DNA of 36,081 nt, taken from the NCBI GenBank assembly GCA_035315885.1, contig DATFXM010000098.1:1-36081 (forward strand), in the 5' to 3' direction. The position numbers were made by a program, and so were the translations under genes. The stretch is from DATFXM01 sp035315885. Its GTDB lineage: Bacteria > Acidobacteriota > Blastocatellia > UBA7656. Of the stretch, positions 23,792 through 31,711 are shown one piece after another (position 1 is the stretch's first letter; each line of letters starts with the position of its first letter). The notes beneath the pieces are model-generated. The model did no database searches, was not told where the DNA came from, and worked only from the letters and a program-made list of their open reading frames with translations.

Positions 23792-24901
23792 TTACTTCGT
23801 TTTCTTTTTCCCTTCGTATTGTTTTCCAGCCAAATCTATTTTCATTCCCACAACTTTTCCCTGCTCACCTTTAACAAACGTCACTCGCGCCGAGATATTC
23901 TGAGGATCCGCACTCGATTCTTCAGATGAAACCAGAAACTCCGTATCGGACACCGGCAGAAGCTCTTTGCGCACATCTCCCGGAGGTTGGCCGAACAACC
24001 GACCGCCCTGGCGTGTGACCGCAAGGACGAACATCGGCAGCTCGTACTCACCGACATAGGTTTCAAGCACAGACGGTTCGACTCTGACCACCGCGTTCTG
24101 TTGAAGGGCCGCCGCCGCGGACACCGAAGTCAGTCGCGAGTACACCACCTGCCATCGGCCATTCCTGTTCATATAAACGTCACTGTAGACCTCGCGTATA
24201 TTGAAAGGTTGTCCTTTGTTTGGCCCGTCTGCGTACACACCCTTCTGAACAAAAATGCCGGTCAGAATGGCGGTGTCCCCGTGCAGAAAGACTTTTGTGC
24301 CTTCGGTCGAAAGAGCCGCCGGAGTGCCGGCCGGCGCGGGACTCTTGAACTCAGCCATCTCGTCTGCCTTGGTATTCGTATTTCCGTCCGGGTAGATGAT
24401 CGTGAAATCGTCGGCTTCGACACGATCAACACCAGCCGCATCGCGTCTTACATAAGCGTCGAGCCACTCGCGCTCGAGGTTCAGGAGTTCCCGCTCTGTC
24501 TGAGAATCGGCCAGGGACCTTGAGGACTCAGGAGGTTTCTTGTCTTCCTTCTTGTCCTTATCCTTGTCTTTGTTTTCCTTGTCTTTGTCCTTTTCTTTGT
24601 CTTTGTCTTTATCCTTATCCTTGCTCTTGTCTTTGTCGATGTCTGGTGCCGGCTTGTAGTCGACGAGCCACTCCGGGTCCACCGCATCGGCGTTACGCCG
24701 TTCTTTCTCCTTGATTAGCCATTGGCCGCGCGCGTTCCATGGAGGTCCGCCTTCGGGGTCCACGTGACAGAAGGTGCAATCCTTTGCGCCGAACTTTTTG
24801 GACTTCGCCACGAAAGGAGGGTATGCAAGCGATTGGCTTGCGAGGGCTCCGACAACGCTGGCCAGGAAAATGATGCTCAACGAAACCTTGACTGTTCTCA
24901 C
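23792..24901 (-). CDS. Exported c-type-haem protein fused to DUF4440/SnoaL-like domain via Lys-Asp tract
   Basis: The 369-residue protein has a signal peptide (residues 1-26). A single haem-binding motif CTFCH (C42, C45, H46) follows in a short region YPPFVAKSKKFGAKDCTFCH with no obvious distal Met. Then comes a Lys/Asp/Glu tract (residues 89-122), an NTF2-like DUF4440 domain (about 133-255; LNLEREWLDAYVRRDAAGVD, FTIIYPDGNTNTKADEM) and a C-terminal beta domain (about 272-369; YVGEYELPMFVLAV) like those attached to beta-lactamase/DUF3471 proteins. The GTG start at 24901 has AAGGAG 6 nt upstream. The function is unknown; exported redox or stress protein is the best guess. Confidence 0.85.
   Translation of the reverse strand: MRTVKVSLSIIFLASVVGALASQSLAYPPFVAKSKKFGAKDCTFCHVDPEGGPPWNARGQWLIKEKERRNADAVDPEWLVDYKPAPDIDKDKSKDKDKDKDKEKDKDKENKDKDKDKKEDKKPPESSRSLADSQTERELLNLEREWLDAYVRRDAAGVDRVEADDFTIIYPDGNTNTKADEMAEFKSPAPAGTPAALSTEGTKVFLHGDTAILTGIFVQKGVYADGPNKGQPFNIREVYSDVYMNRNGRWQVVYSRLTSVSAAAALQQNAVVRVEPSVLETYVGEYELPMFVLAVTRQGGRLFGQPPGDVRKELLPVSDTEFLVSSEESSADPQNISARVTFVKGEQGKVVGMKIDLAGKQYEGKKKTK
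24536..24637 (-). repeat. Hexanucleotide-type tandem tract coding Lys-Asp repeats
   Basis: On the minus strand the tract is built of AAGGAC/AAAGAC/AAAGAA-type hexamers, giving KDKDKEKDK. It is a hypervariable-looking linker between the haem module and the DUF4440 domain and a likely site of slippage. Confidence 0.85.
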
Positions 24902-24928
24902 GATTTACTCCTTGGTTTAACGAACTAG

Positions 24929-25117
24929 GTAGTAGGCAGTATGCAGTAGGCACCCAGGAAAGGTAAATAGTGCATAGTACTCAGTAGGCAGTGCGCAGTA
25001 GGCGGTCGGTTTCGCGTTTAGGGTTTCGGGTTCGTCAGATAGAGACTCGGATAGCGCGCAGGGCTCGACAAAAGACTACTGAATAACACGAACCTAAACC
25101 CTAAACCCGAAACCGAC
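24929..25117. repeat. Composite heptad element: AGTAGGC words plus GTTTCGG/GTTTAGG inverted arms
   Basis: Part one (24929-25004) has AGTAGGC, AGTATGC and AGTAGGC words in two clusters (24929-24952 and 24982-25004). Part two has inverted arms at 25005-25035 and 25088-25117 built from GGTTTCG, GTTTAGG and GGTTTCG, with a 52-nt loop. It fills the 223-bp gap between the SDR gene end and the cytochrome gene start, both on the minus strand, so any cytochrome promoter must lie in or near it; none with a good match was seen. Confidence 0.85.
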
Positions 25118-25124
25118 TACCGTT

Positions 25125-25898
25125 TCACCTCGCACACGTAAGGGCGCGCCCTCCGTCGATGCTTACGGTGGCACCGGTAATCCAGCCGGCGTAGCCAGAC
25201 GCCAGAAAACAGATCAGCTCCGCAACTTCGTCAGGTTGTCCTACTCGTCCAAGAGGATGAGTCGTCTTGCTGTGATCAAGGAAGGCTGCATAAGCTTCCT
25301 CGTTCATCCCTCCCGAACGGTGAAGCGAAGTGACTACTACACCCGGGTTGACTGCGTTCACCCTTACTCCCTTTGGCGCTAGCTCGAGAGCAGCACATCG
25401 AGTCAACTGATCCAGCCCCGCTTTGCTGACGCAGTAGGCGAGTACCCCAGGAAAAGAACGCGGACCGGTGACGCTGGAGACGTTCACAATGTTTCCTTTG
25501 GACTGTTCGAGAAACGGAACCGCAAGTTTCATCAGGTGAAATACGGAGCGAAGATTAATGTTCATCATCTCGTCCCACAGCTCGAGCGACGTATCCTCCA
25601 GCCGTCCGCTTTTTAGAATGCCCGCGGCGTTGACCAGCACATCGATTCCACCCAATAGCTCGGCTGCGCGCTCTACTGCGGACTTGGCTTCATCAGCGTT
25701 CGCAAGATCCGCGACAACCACAAAGGCATCGTTGCTGCGAGGCGCGGCGGTCTGCGCGACCTCTTCCAAAGGCCATTTCCGCCTGCCCATCAGTACGACA
25801 TTCGCGCTTTTCTGGATGAAAAGCTCGCTGGTCGCCCGCCCTATTCCGCTCGATGCGCCAGTCACGATAACCTTCTTACCGCTGATGTTTTCGTCCAT
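25125..25898 (-). CDS. Short-chain dehydrogenase/reductase (SDR)
   Basis: NAD(P)-dependent oxidoreductase with the classical SDR layout in 257 residues: cofactor motif TGASSGIG (13-20), NAAG (90-93), catalytic S142, Y155 and K159 (YCVSK), and the C-terminal DGG end. It resembles FabG/3-oxoacyl-ACP-reductase-like and glucose-dehydrogenase-like SDRs, but the substrate cannot be set from sequence. ATG at 25898 is chosen with GGAG 8 nt upstream; a GTG one codon earlier is possible. It is divergent from the Omp85 gene with 138 bp between them. Confidence 0.92.
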   Translation of the reverse strand: MDENISGKKVIVTGASSGIGRATSELFIQKSANVVLMGRRKWPLEEVAQTAAPRSNDAFVVVADLANADEAKSAVERAAELLGGIDVLVNAAGILKSGRLEDTSLELWDEMMNINLRSVFHLMKLAVPFLEQSKGNIVNVSSVTGPRSFPGVLAYCVSKAGLDQLTRCAALELAPKGVRVNAVNPGVVVTSLHRSGGMNEEAYAAFLDHSKTTHPLGRVGQPDEVAELICFLASGYAGWITGATVSIDGGRALTCAR

Positions 25899-26036
25899 CA
25901 CTCAGTCTCCAGTTAGCAAAGTCAGACTGCCGAGTTTACCCGATCAGTGCCCTGCGCGAAACTTTGGCAGGCAAGATTGCCGGCTTCGTTACGTTCATGT
26001 TGTGACGGACGCCCGGGGATTTGCACGAACAGATCT

Positions 26037-27686
26037 ATGTTGAGACGATATGCTTCCCGAACGTTTGTCGGTTGGATCGTGGTGCTGGTTGCGATCTCCT
26101 GCCCGGCTCAAGAGGGCTCGCCGACAAGTCCTCTCGCCCCTCCACTGACGTCGGCCCTGCACAGCATCTCGAATCCGATGGCCGGTCAGCAGTATCGGCT
26201 GCGGCACATCATCATATCGGGCAACACTCGAACTAAAGAAACGCTCATTCTTCACATGATCCCAATCGAAGAGGGCCAGCTCTTCAACCAGTCAAGATGG
26301 GACGCAGGGATCGAACAGCTCAATCGTTCGGGTCTGTTCAAACCCATCACGCCGGCCGACGTTGTGATGAAGCCGATTCCCCAGGAAGGCGTAGTTGACA
26401 TAGAGCTTCACCTGACTGAAGCCGACCATCATCGTGTTGATTTCAGCGGCGGTGCAGGGACTACAGGGGGAGCAGGATTATCGTTCGACTATTCAGATAC
26501 AAATTTGACCGGTCGCGGAGACAGGCTGCGAGGCCGGGTGATCTTCGGCACGCGCCAGCAGGTCGCCGCGGGTCAATACTCGCTGTCGCTGATTTCCCAG
26601 CGCCAGCCGCTCTTCGACTTCGGCGGTTACTATGAAAGAGCACTGTTTGTCGATGCCCGGCTGGCAAACGGAGAACGCGAGCCGCTTTACCTCCAACAGT
26701 CCGCCGGCGGGAGTGCCGGAGTCTCGTTTGCGCTCACCCCGACTCGTTACGCGATCACTGCTCCGACGAGAGCCGGTGTGACTTACTCATTCAACGTCAC
26801 AAACTCATCCGACAGATTGACCACTGCGGTGCTGAGCACCACCACTCCGAGCGAGAGAGTCCGCAGCGGTTCAGTCACAATGTTCCTGTTGCACGACACT
26901 CTTGACCGGCAGTTCGATCCGCAAAAAGGCGAGAGACTGTCCATTGCCCTGGAACTCGAAGGGCGCGCGCTCGGAGGTAGTCTGAATACTGTGCAGCCAG
27001 TGTTGGACTACCGAAGGTTTTTCGCTTTGAGTTCGAAGGACGAGGCCCGACCTGACAAGTCCCCGGTAATAGGCTTTCGCTTTCGCGCCGCGAACATTTC
27101 ACCATTTGGAGCTTCGTTTGAGAATCGGACTTTGTCGGTGATCAATGGAGTGCCGGTGTTCAAGCGTTACTTCATCGGGGGAGAAACCGAGATCAGAGGT
27201 TACGACGTCAATTCGATAGCCCCGCTTGCAAGAGTCGAACGTTTCCTGCCAGGACCCGGCGGCGAGCTGATGCTGGCTTCAAGTGAAGTGCGTCCGATCG
27301 GCGGCGATACAAAAGTGCTGTTCAACGCCGAACTGCGAGTACCGCTGTTCTGGCAATTCTCCGCCGCAGCCTTTTTTGACATAGGAACTTCATTCAACAG
27401 TCACAGATTGGAAACTGAGCAATTCACCACGCAGATTCCGAATGAGCCCCTGGGCATGATCGATCTAACTACGGTGGTGAGTCGGGCCACCGAGCCGCAG
27501 TTTCAGCTTCCTGTTTACCGGTATTCGGTGGGCGCGGAACTGCGAGTACTCGTGCCGATACTGAATACCCCTTTGCGGTTCATTTTTGCGGCGAACCCCA
27601 ATGCGCAGACTCACCCTCCGCCGACGGCGGTGATCGCGCCAGAGAAGCGATTTGCCTTCAGATTCGGCTTTAGTCGAACTCTGTGA
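26037..27686 (+). CDS. Omp85-family outer-membrane protein with one POTRA domain
   Basis: The 549-residue protein has a signal peptide (residues 1-24, WIVVLVAISCPAQ), one POTRA domain (about 53-128; YRLRHIIISGNTRTKETLIL, LNRSGLFKPI) and a BamA/TamA-type 16-stranded barrel. The Omp85 signature is clear in KRYFIGGETEIRGYD (27163-27206 region). BamA itself has five POTRA domains and is much longer, so this is a short paralogue of the surface-antigen D15 family rather than the essential BamA. ATG 26037 starts a good signal peptide; the frame is open back to 25947 but without leader-like character. No strong ribosome site. Confidence 0.9.
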   Translation: MLRRYASRTFVGWIVVLVAISCPAQEGSPTSPLAPPLTSALHSISNPMAGQQYRLRHIIISGNTRTKETLILHMIPIEEGQLFNQSRWDAGIEQLNRSGLFKPITPADVVMKPIPQEGVVDIELHLTEADHHRVDFSGGAGTTGGAGLSFDYSDTNLTGRGDRLRGRVIFGTRQQVAAGQYSLSLISQRQPLFDFGGYYERALFVDARLANGEREPLYLQQSAGGSAGVSFALTPTRYAITAPTRAGVTYSFNVTNSSDRLTTAVLSTTTPSERVRSGSVTMFLLHDTLDRQFDPQKGERLSIALELEGRALGGSLNTVQPVLDYRRFFALSSKDEARPDKSPVIGFRFRAANISPFGASFENRTLSVINGVPVFKRYFIGGETEIRGYDVNSIAPLARVERFLPGPGGELMLASSEVRPIGGDTKVLFNAELRVPLFWQFSAAAFFDIGTSFNSHRLETEQFTTQIPNEPLGMIDLTTVVSRATEPQFQLPVYRYSVGAELRVLVPILNTPLRFIFAANPNAQTHPPPTAVIAPEKRFAFRFGFSRTL

Positions 27687-27770
27687 GGGAGGGGGATGAG
27701 GGGATGAGGAGAACGAAGGGTCGGCGTTCTGAGAATTGCGCTGCGCCTCAACGCGTCGCCACTTCGTCAA

Positions 27771-28067
27771 TCAACCGAGGCTGCGGATGAATTCTTCGTC
27801 TTCCGATTTCAGCGAACTGAATTCGATGCCCATTCCGATTCCCGGTTGAATATGTTTCACTACACCTTCTGCTTCAACTGTCCGACCATCCGGAAGCGAG
27901 AAAGACATTTTCACTACTGCACCAACGGGCGGCGGCGAAAGCGTCTCAACGAATACACCGGTGACGCTGATGTCGGAGATCCTGGTCTGAGCGCGCACGC
28001 CCGCGCCCTCGTACCTGACCTCGATCAACAGCCCGCTTCGTGACGCACGTCTCTGATCTTTTTCCAA
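27771..28067 (-). CDS. Single-domain PilZ protein (c-di-GMP-binding motifs intact)
   Basis: The 98-residue protein is a stand-alone PilZ domain. The N-terminal RxxxR motif is R6-R7-A-S-R10 (QRRASRSG), followed by DISVTGVF (the [DN]xSxxG motif), so c-di-GMP binding is expected. The start is TTG at 28067, supported by GGAGG 6 nt upstream on the minus strand and a strong promoter at 28101-28129. It converges with the Omp85 gene and is divergent from the DUF4139 gene. Confidence 0.9.
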   Translation of the reverse strand: MEKDQRRASRSGLLIEVRYEGAGVRAQTRISDISVTGVFVETLSPPPVGAVVKMSFSLPDGRTVEAEGVVKHIQPGIGMGIEFSSLKSEDEEFIRSLG

Positions 28068-28100
28068 CTACTGCCTCCGATCAGCTCTCTTTTTTCCGCG

Positions 28101-28129
28101 ACTATAAGGCCGCTTCCCTTTGCTGTCAA
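28101..28129 (-). promoter_or_regulatory. Strong sigma-70 promoter for the PilZ gene
   Basis: Reading the minus strand: TTGACA (28129-28124, perfect), 17-nt spacer, TATAGT (28106-28101, 5 of 6). The leader would be about 27 nt with GGAGG before the TTG start. It is the best promoter match seen in the window. Confidence 0.78.
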
Positions 28130-28224
28130 CGGTTGTGTCGGTCAAAACTAAAGTGCAATTAGCGGAACCGGACGCGTTCACTCGGCGTCAAATTGTAGGA
28201 AGTCTTCACTCCTGGAGGAAAACA

Positions 28225-30486
28225 ATGAGACCAATTATCAAGCAAGTCGCTACTCTCACGACCCTTCTACTCATCGCGCCGGTTTTCGCGCAGTCGCGCA
28301 GGTCCAGTCCCGCGCAACGCACCCAACCACGACCTGCGGCGCAAGCCACCCACGCACAGCCAGCAACTCAGAGGCTGCCACTCCACCGGGTCATCCTCTA
28401 CAGCAACGGCGTGGCGTATTTTGAGAGACGCGGCACCGTTCAGGGCAAAGCTGAAATCAATTTGCCATTCAAACAGTCGCAAATCGACGACGTGCTGAAG
28501 TCGCTGGTAGTGCTTGATCTCGGAAAGGGCAAGATAGGAGCAGTCAGCTACAACTCATCGGCTCCGGCATCCGCAAGGCTCAGCGATATCCCTTTCTCAA
28601 TCGAGCCAGGTACGGATGAAGACGGCGGACTCGCCGGCGTGCTCAAACAACTGCAAGGGGCTAGAGTAGCGGTCTCCAGCGACAGCCGTTCGGCCTCCGG
28701 AGCCATTCTTACGGTTGAGGAACGAAAGTCCCAAATCGATGCCAACAAACCACCGCTAGTCACCAGATCTCTGGTGGTGAGTTCCGCAAGTGGCGAACTG
28801 ACGAGCTTCGATCTCGCGAACATCAGATCGGTTACGCTGCTGGACGAAGGCGCCCGTCACGACGTCACGGAGTTCGCCAATGCGTCGGCGGCTGCCAGAC
28901 GCCGCGACGCTAAGACGATAACGGTGACTTCAGATGGCGAAGGCTCTCGCGAACTGGTTGTGAGCTATACAATAGCGGCACCCATCTGGAAGACCTCCTA
29001 TCGAGTCGTCATGGACGGGAGCGGACAACCTTTCTTCCAGGGATGGGCCATTGTCGATAACGTCAGCGAAGAAGACTGGACGGATGTAAAACTGTCGCTT
29101 GTATCCGGCAGCCCGGTATCGTTCATTCAACCGCTACAACAACCGATGTACCGCTATCGCCCAATCATTCCTGTTCCTTCCGATGTAAAGCTGGGGCCAC
29201 AGGTTTATACAGCAGATGAAGGCTCCGTAGGGAATTTCGGGGGTGTGGGGGGATCTGTTGTGGGAGGGGTGCCTGGCGGAGTCGTTGGCGGAGGTGACCG
29301 TCTGGCTCGCGGTGGGGCAACTATTAACAAGCAAGTTCAAGATCTCCCGTTGCAAGGCCGCAGCAGCAATCAATTGCAACTATCAAGCGCAGTGGTAAAC
29401 GAAACCTCTGCTGGCGTAGGGGAACCGACTCGTTCGATGAGCGACTTGATTTCAGGCACCGATAGCGGCGTCGAAACCGCAGCATCCGGCAGCGAAGTCG
29501 GCGACCTCTTCGAATACAACGTAGATCAGCCCGTCACCGTGCCTCGAGATCGCTCAGCTTTGATTCCCATCGTTCAAACGCGTCTTGAGGGCGCCCGTGT
29601 CTCGCTCTACAACGAAGGCGGGCGGAAAGATCGCCCAATGAGCGGCATCAGGCTCAAGAATATTTCCAATCTGACGCTCGAGGGCGGCCCTCTCACGGTT
29701 ATCGATGGCGATGCCTACGCGGGCGAAGCGCTGATGGAACGACTCAAACCCGGCGAAGAGCGCTTCATTTCGTTCGCAGTCGATCTGGGAACGATGGTGT
29801 CAGTGAAAGATAAGACCGATCAGCAGCCTGCCTTCTTTGTTCGCGTTCAAAACGGCACGTTCCAGGCACACTTTCACCAGAGCAACAAGAAGGTCTACAC
29901 CGTCACAAATCAGACCGATCGGCCGCGGATCGTGTTCGTCGAGCACCCAATTCGCCAAGGCTGGGCGCTGTCGGATGACACGCCAAAGCCCTACAGCAAG
30001 ACTCCTTCGGTTTACCGATTCCGCATAGAAGTCGCAGCGCGCAAGACGGTCGAGCTAAACGTGACGGAACAGCAGGCTCTGATGGATACTTATGCGTTGT
30101 CCACGATAACGCCTCGCGAGATCGAGGTGTTCGCATCCAAACACTACATCGATGACACAGCTCGCGCCGCTCTGACGCGAATAACCGAACTCAAGAATCA
30201 AATCGCTGAGGTGGAGGCGAAACTGGAATCTCTCGACAAAGAGAGCTCGGACATCGGTGAGGATCAGTCCCGGCTTCGCGAGAACATCAAGGCGCTCAAG
30301 GATACGTCCGAGACCCGACAGCTCATCAGCCGATATGTTGCGAAGGCAAGCGAGCAGGAAACACGAATGGAGCAGATTACGAGTGAAAAGAAACTGGCGG
30401 CCGCTGAACTTCAAAAGCTGCAAAAAGAGCTCAGGGATGCTATTCGAAATCTATCTCTGGACCGGAAACTGACCGCTCAGAGTTGA
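28225..30486 (+). CDS. Exported DUF4139-domain protein with Gly-rich insertion and C-terminal coiled coil
   Basis: The 753-residue protein has a signal peptide (residues 1-23, ending PVFAQ) and a DUF4140/DUF4139-like layout: an N-terminal beta region (LPLHRVILYSNGVAYFERRG), then the DUF4139 core (YTIAAPIWKTSYRVVMDGSG ... GWAIVDNVSEEDWTDVKLSL). The core is interrupted after about residue 330 by a Gly-rich, low-complexity insertion (GGVGGSVVGGVPGGVVGGG) followed by QVQDLPLQGRSSN. It resumes with FEYNVDQPVTVPRDRSALIP and ends in a coiled coil (about 650-745). The function is unknown; some DUF4139 proteins are linked to mucoidy inhibition. ATG 28225 is set by GGAGG 7 nt upstream; the frame is open back to 28120. 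Confidence 0.87.
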   Translation: MRPIIKQVATLTTLLLIAPVFAQSRRSSPAQRTQPRPAAQATHAQPATQRLPLHRVILYSNGVAYFERRGTVQGKAEINLPFKQSQIDDVLKSLVVLDLGKGKIGAVSYNSSAPASARLSDIPFSIEPGTDEDGGLAGVLKQLQGARVAVSSDSRSASGAILTVEERKSQIDANKPPLVTRSLVVSSASGELTSFDLANIRSVTLLDEGARHDVTEFANASAAARRRDAKTITVTSDGEGSRELVVSYTIAAPIWKTSYRVVMDGSGQPFFQGWAIVDNVSEEDWTDVKLSLVSGSPVSFIQPLQQPMYRYRPIIPVPSDVKLGPQVYTADEGSVGNFGGVGGSVVGGVPGGVVGGGDRLARGGATINKQVQDLPLQGRSSNQLQLSSAVVNETSAGVGEPTRSMSDLISGTDSGVETAASGSEVGDLFEYNVDQPVTVPRDRSALIPIVQTRLEGARVSLYNEGGRKDRPMSGIRLKNISNLTLEGGPLTVIDGDAYAGEALMERLKPGEERFISFAVDLGTMVSVKDKTDQQPAFFVRVQNGTFQAHFHQSNKKVYTVTNQTDRPRIVFVEHPIRQGWALSDDTPKPYSKTPSVYRFRIEVAARKTVELNVTEQQALMDTYALSTITPREIEVFASKHYIDDTARAALTRITELKNQIAEVEAKLESLDKESSDIGEDQSRLRENIKALKDTSETRQLISRYVAKASEQETRMEQITSEKKLAAAELQKLQKELRDAIRNLSLDRKLTAQS

Positions 30487-30490
30487 TTTT

Positions 30491-30642
30491 GAGGAGATGA
30501 GAGATGAGGGGAAGCGGGACGCGGGGAAGCGCGAAGGTGCGAAGGGCTAGGGCTACCGTCATGGAGTCTTTCCAGTCGCCCCTTCGGCCCTTCGCCCTTC
30601 GTGCTTCCCCGCGTCTCTCCTCTCCGCGTCCCGGCGTCTCTC
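30491..30642. repeat. Purine/pyrimidine heptad-type inverted repeat after the DUF4139 gene
   Basis: The left arm (30491-30547) reads in 7-nt register as GATGAGA GATGAGG GGAAGCG GGACGCG GGGAAGC GCGAAGG. The right arm (30578-30642) carries the complementary CCTTCG/CCCCGCGTC words. Bases 30606-30630 are the exact reverse complement of 6739-6763. It lies between the DUF4139 stop and lipA. Confidence 0.82.
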
Positions 30643-30673
30643 TTATCCGTTCGCCCCTCGGTTCCCAATCTCC

Positions 30674-30703
30674 TTGAACCGCCTGGCAGCTCTGCGTCAG
30701 AAT
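30674..30703 (+). promoter_or_regulatory. Weak promoter candidate for lipA
   Basis: TTGAAC (30674-30679) and CAGAAT (30698-30703) with an 18-nt spacer, each 4 of 6. Transcription would start within a few bases of ATG 30715, giving a very short leader; no Shine-Dalgarno is seen before lipA, which fits. It may also be read from upstream. Confidence 0.25.
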
Positions 30704-30714
30704 CATGAACACTG

Positions 30715-31620
30715 ATGGCTAAACCAAAACTGACAGGGCCGCGCCCCGAATGGCTGAAGGTGAGGATCCGCGCCGATAGAAACTTTGATCGCGTGAATCA
30801 GATGATCAGCGACCTAAGCCTTCACACAGTTTGCCAGGAGGCACGCTGCCCAAACATCTTTGAGTGCTGGGGCGAGGGCACAGCCACTTTCATGATTCTG
30901 GGAGATGTCTGCACCCGCCACTGCGGGTTCTGCGCGGTCACTAAAGGCAAGCCGCTAGCGCTTGACCCTCTCGAACCTCGCAACGTCGGTGAAGCGGTAC
31001 GCCGGCTGGGCGTTCGCCATGCGGTGGTCACCAGCGTCAATCGAGACGAACTGCCCGACGGCGGCTCGGAGCATTTCGCGGCGACCATAGAATGGATCAG
31101 GCGGCTGAACCCTCTTACTCGCGTTGAGGTTCTGATTCCGGATTTCTGCGGCAATGAGGCGGCACTCGAGAACATCCTCAGTGCGCGACCGGATGTTTTA
31201 AACCATAACACCGAGACGGTACCGCGACTTTACAAGCGAGTCCGGCCGGACGCGAACTACGAACAATCTTTGGAATTGCTGAGCCGCGCCCACGCACGCA
31301 AGGGCGAGTATCCACTGTTAACCAAGTCGGGAGTCATGGCCGGGCTGGGTGAATCTGTCGAAGAACTGCTGACCACTTTTGGAGACATCGCAGCTACCGG
31401 TTGCGACATTCTGACTGTTGGGCAGTATCTGGCACCGACTCCGAAACACATCCCGATCGAAAGGTACTACACGCCGGATGAGTTCGCGATGTTAAGAGAT
31501 CGTGCTCTGGAGATGGGTTTCAAGTACGTAGAGTCGGGACCGCTCGTGCGGAGCTCTTATCACGCCGGAAGGCACGGAAGTTCCGAAATGCCGGTTCCGA
31601 GTTCTGAGTTCTTCGTATAG
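30715..31620 (+). CDS. lipA: Lipoyl synthase
   Basis: Radical SAM enzyme that inserts two sulfur atoms into octanoyl chains on lipoyl domains of dehydrogenase complexes and GcvH. The 301-residue protein has the auxiliary-cluster cysteines C40, C45, C51 (CQEARCPNIFEC), the radical SAM triad C66, C70, C73 (CTRHCGFC), and the conserved RSSYHA near the C-terminus (279-284) whose Ser ligates the auxiliary cluster. All key residues are present. The last residues (PVPSSEFFV) are encoded by a TTCTGAG-type repeat word (31594-31613), an unusual terminal extension. No lipB is nearby. Confidence 0.97.
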   Translation: MAKPKLTGPRPEWLKVRIRADRNFDRVNQMISDLSLHTVCQEARCPNIFECWGEGTATFMILGDVCTRHCGFCAVTKGKPLALDPLEPRNVGEAVRRLGVRHAVVTSVNRDELPDGGSEHFAATIEWIRRLNPLTRVEVLIPDFCGNEAALENILSARPDVLNHNTETVPRLYKRVRPDANYEQSLELLSRAHARKGEYPLLTKSGVMAGLGESVEELLTTFGDIAATGCDILTVGQYLAPTPKHIPIERYYTPDEFAMLRDRALEMGFKYVESGPLVRSSYHAGRHGSSEMPVPSSEFFV

Positions 31621-31642
31621 AACTGAATTGCAATAGAGCAAT

Positions 31643-31673
31643 AAAAAGGCCAGCCGATTAGGCTGGCCCTTTT
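31643..31673. terminator. Intrinsic terminator between lipA and the convergent small gene
   Basis: GGCCAGCC (31648-31655) pairs with GGCTGGCC (31661-31668) around a 5-nt loop, flanked by an A-tract (31643-31647) and a T-tract (31670-31673). It can act in both directions. Confidence 0.85.
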
Positions 31674-31711
31674 AATTGGGATGGGATCAGTATCCAGAAT
31701 TCCAGTAAGAA

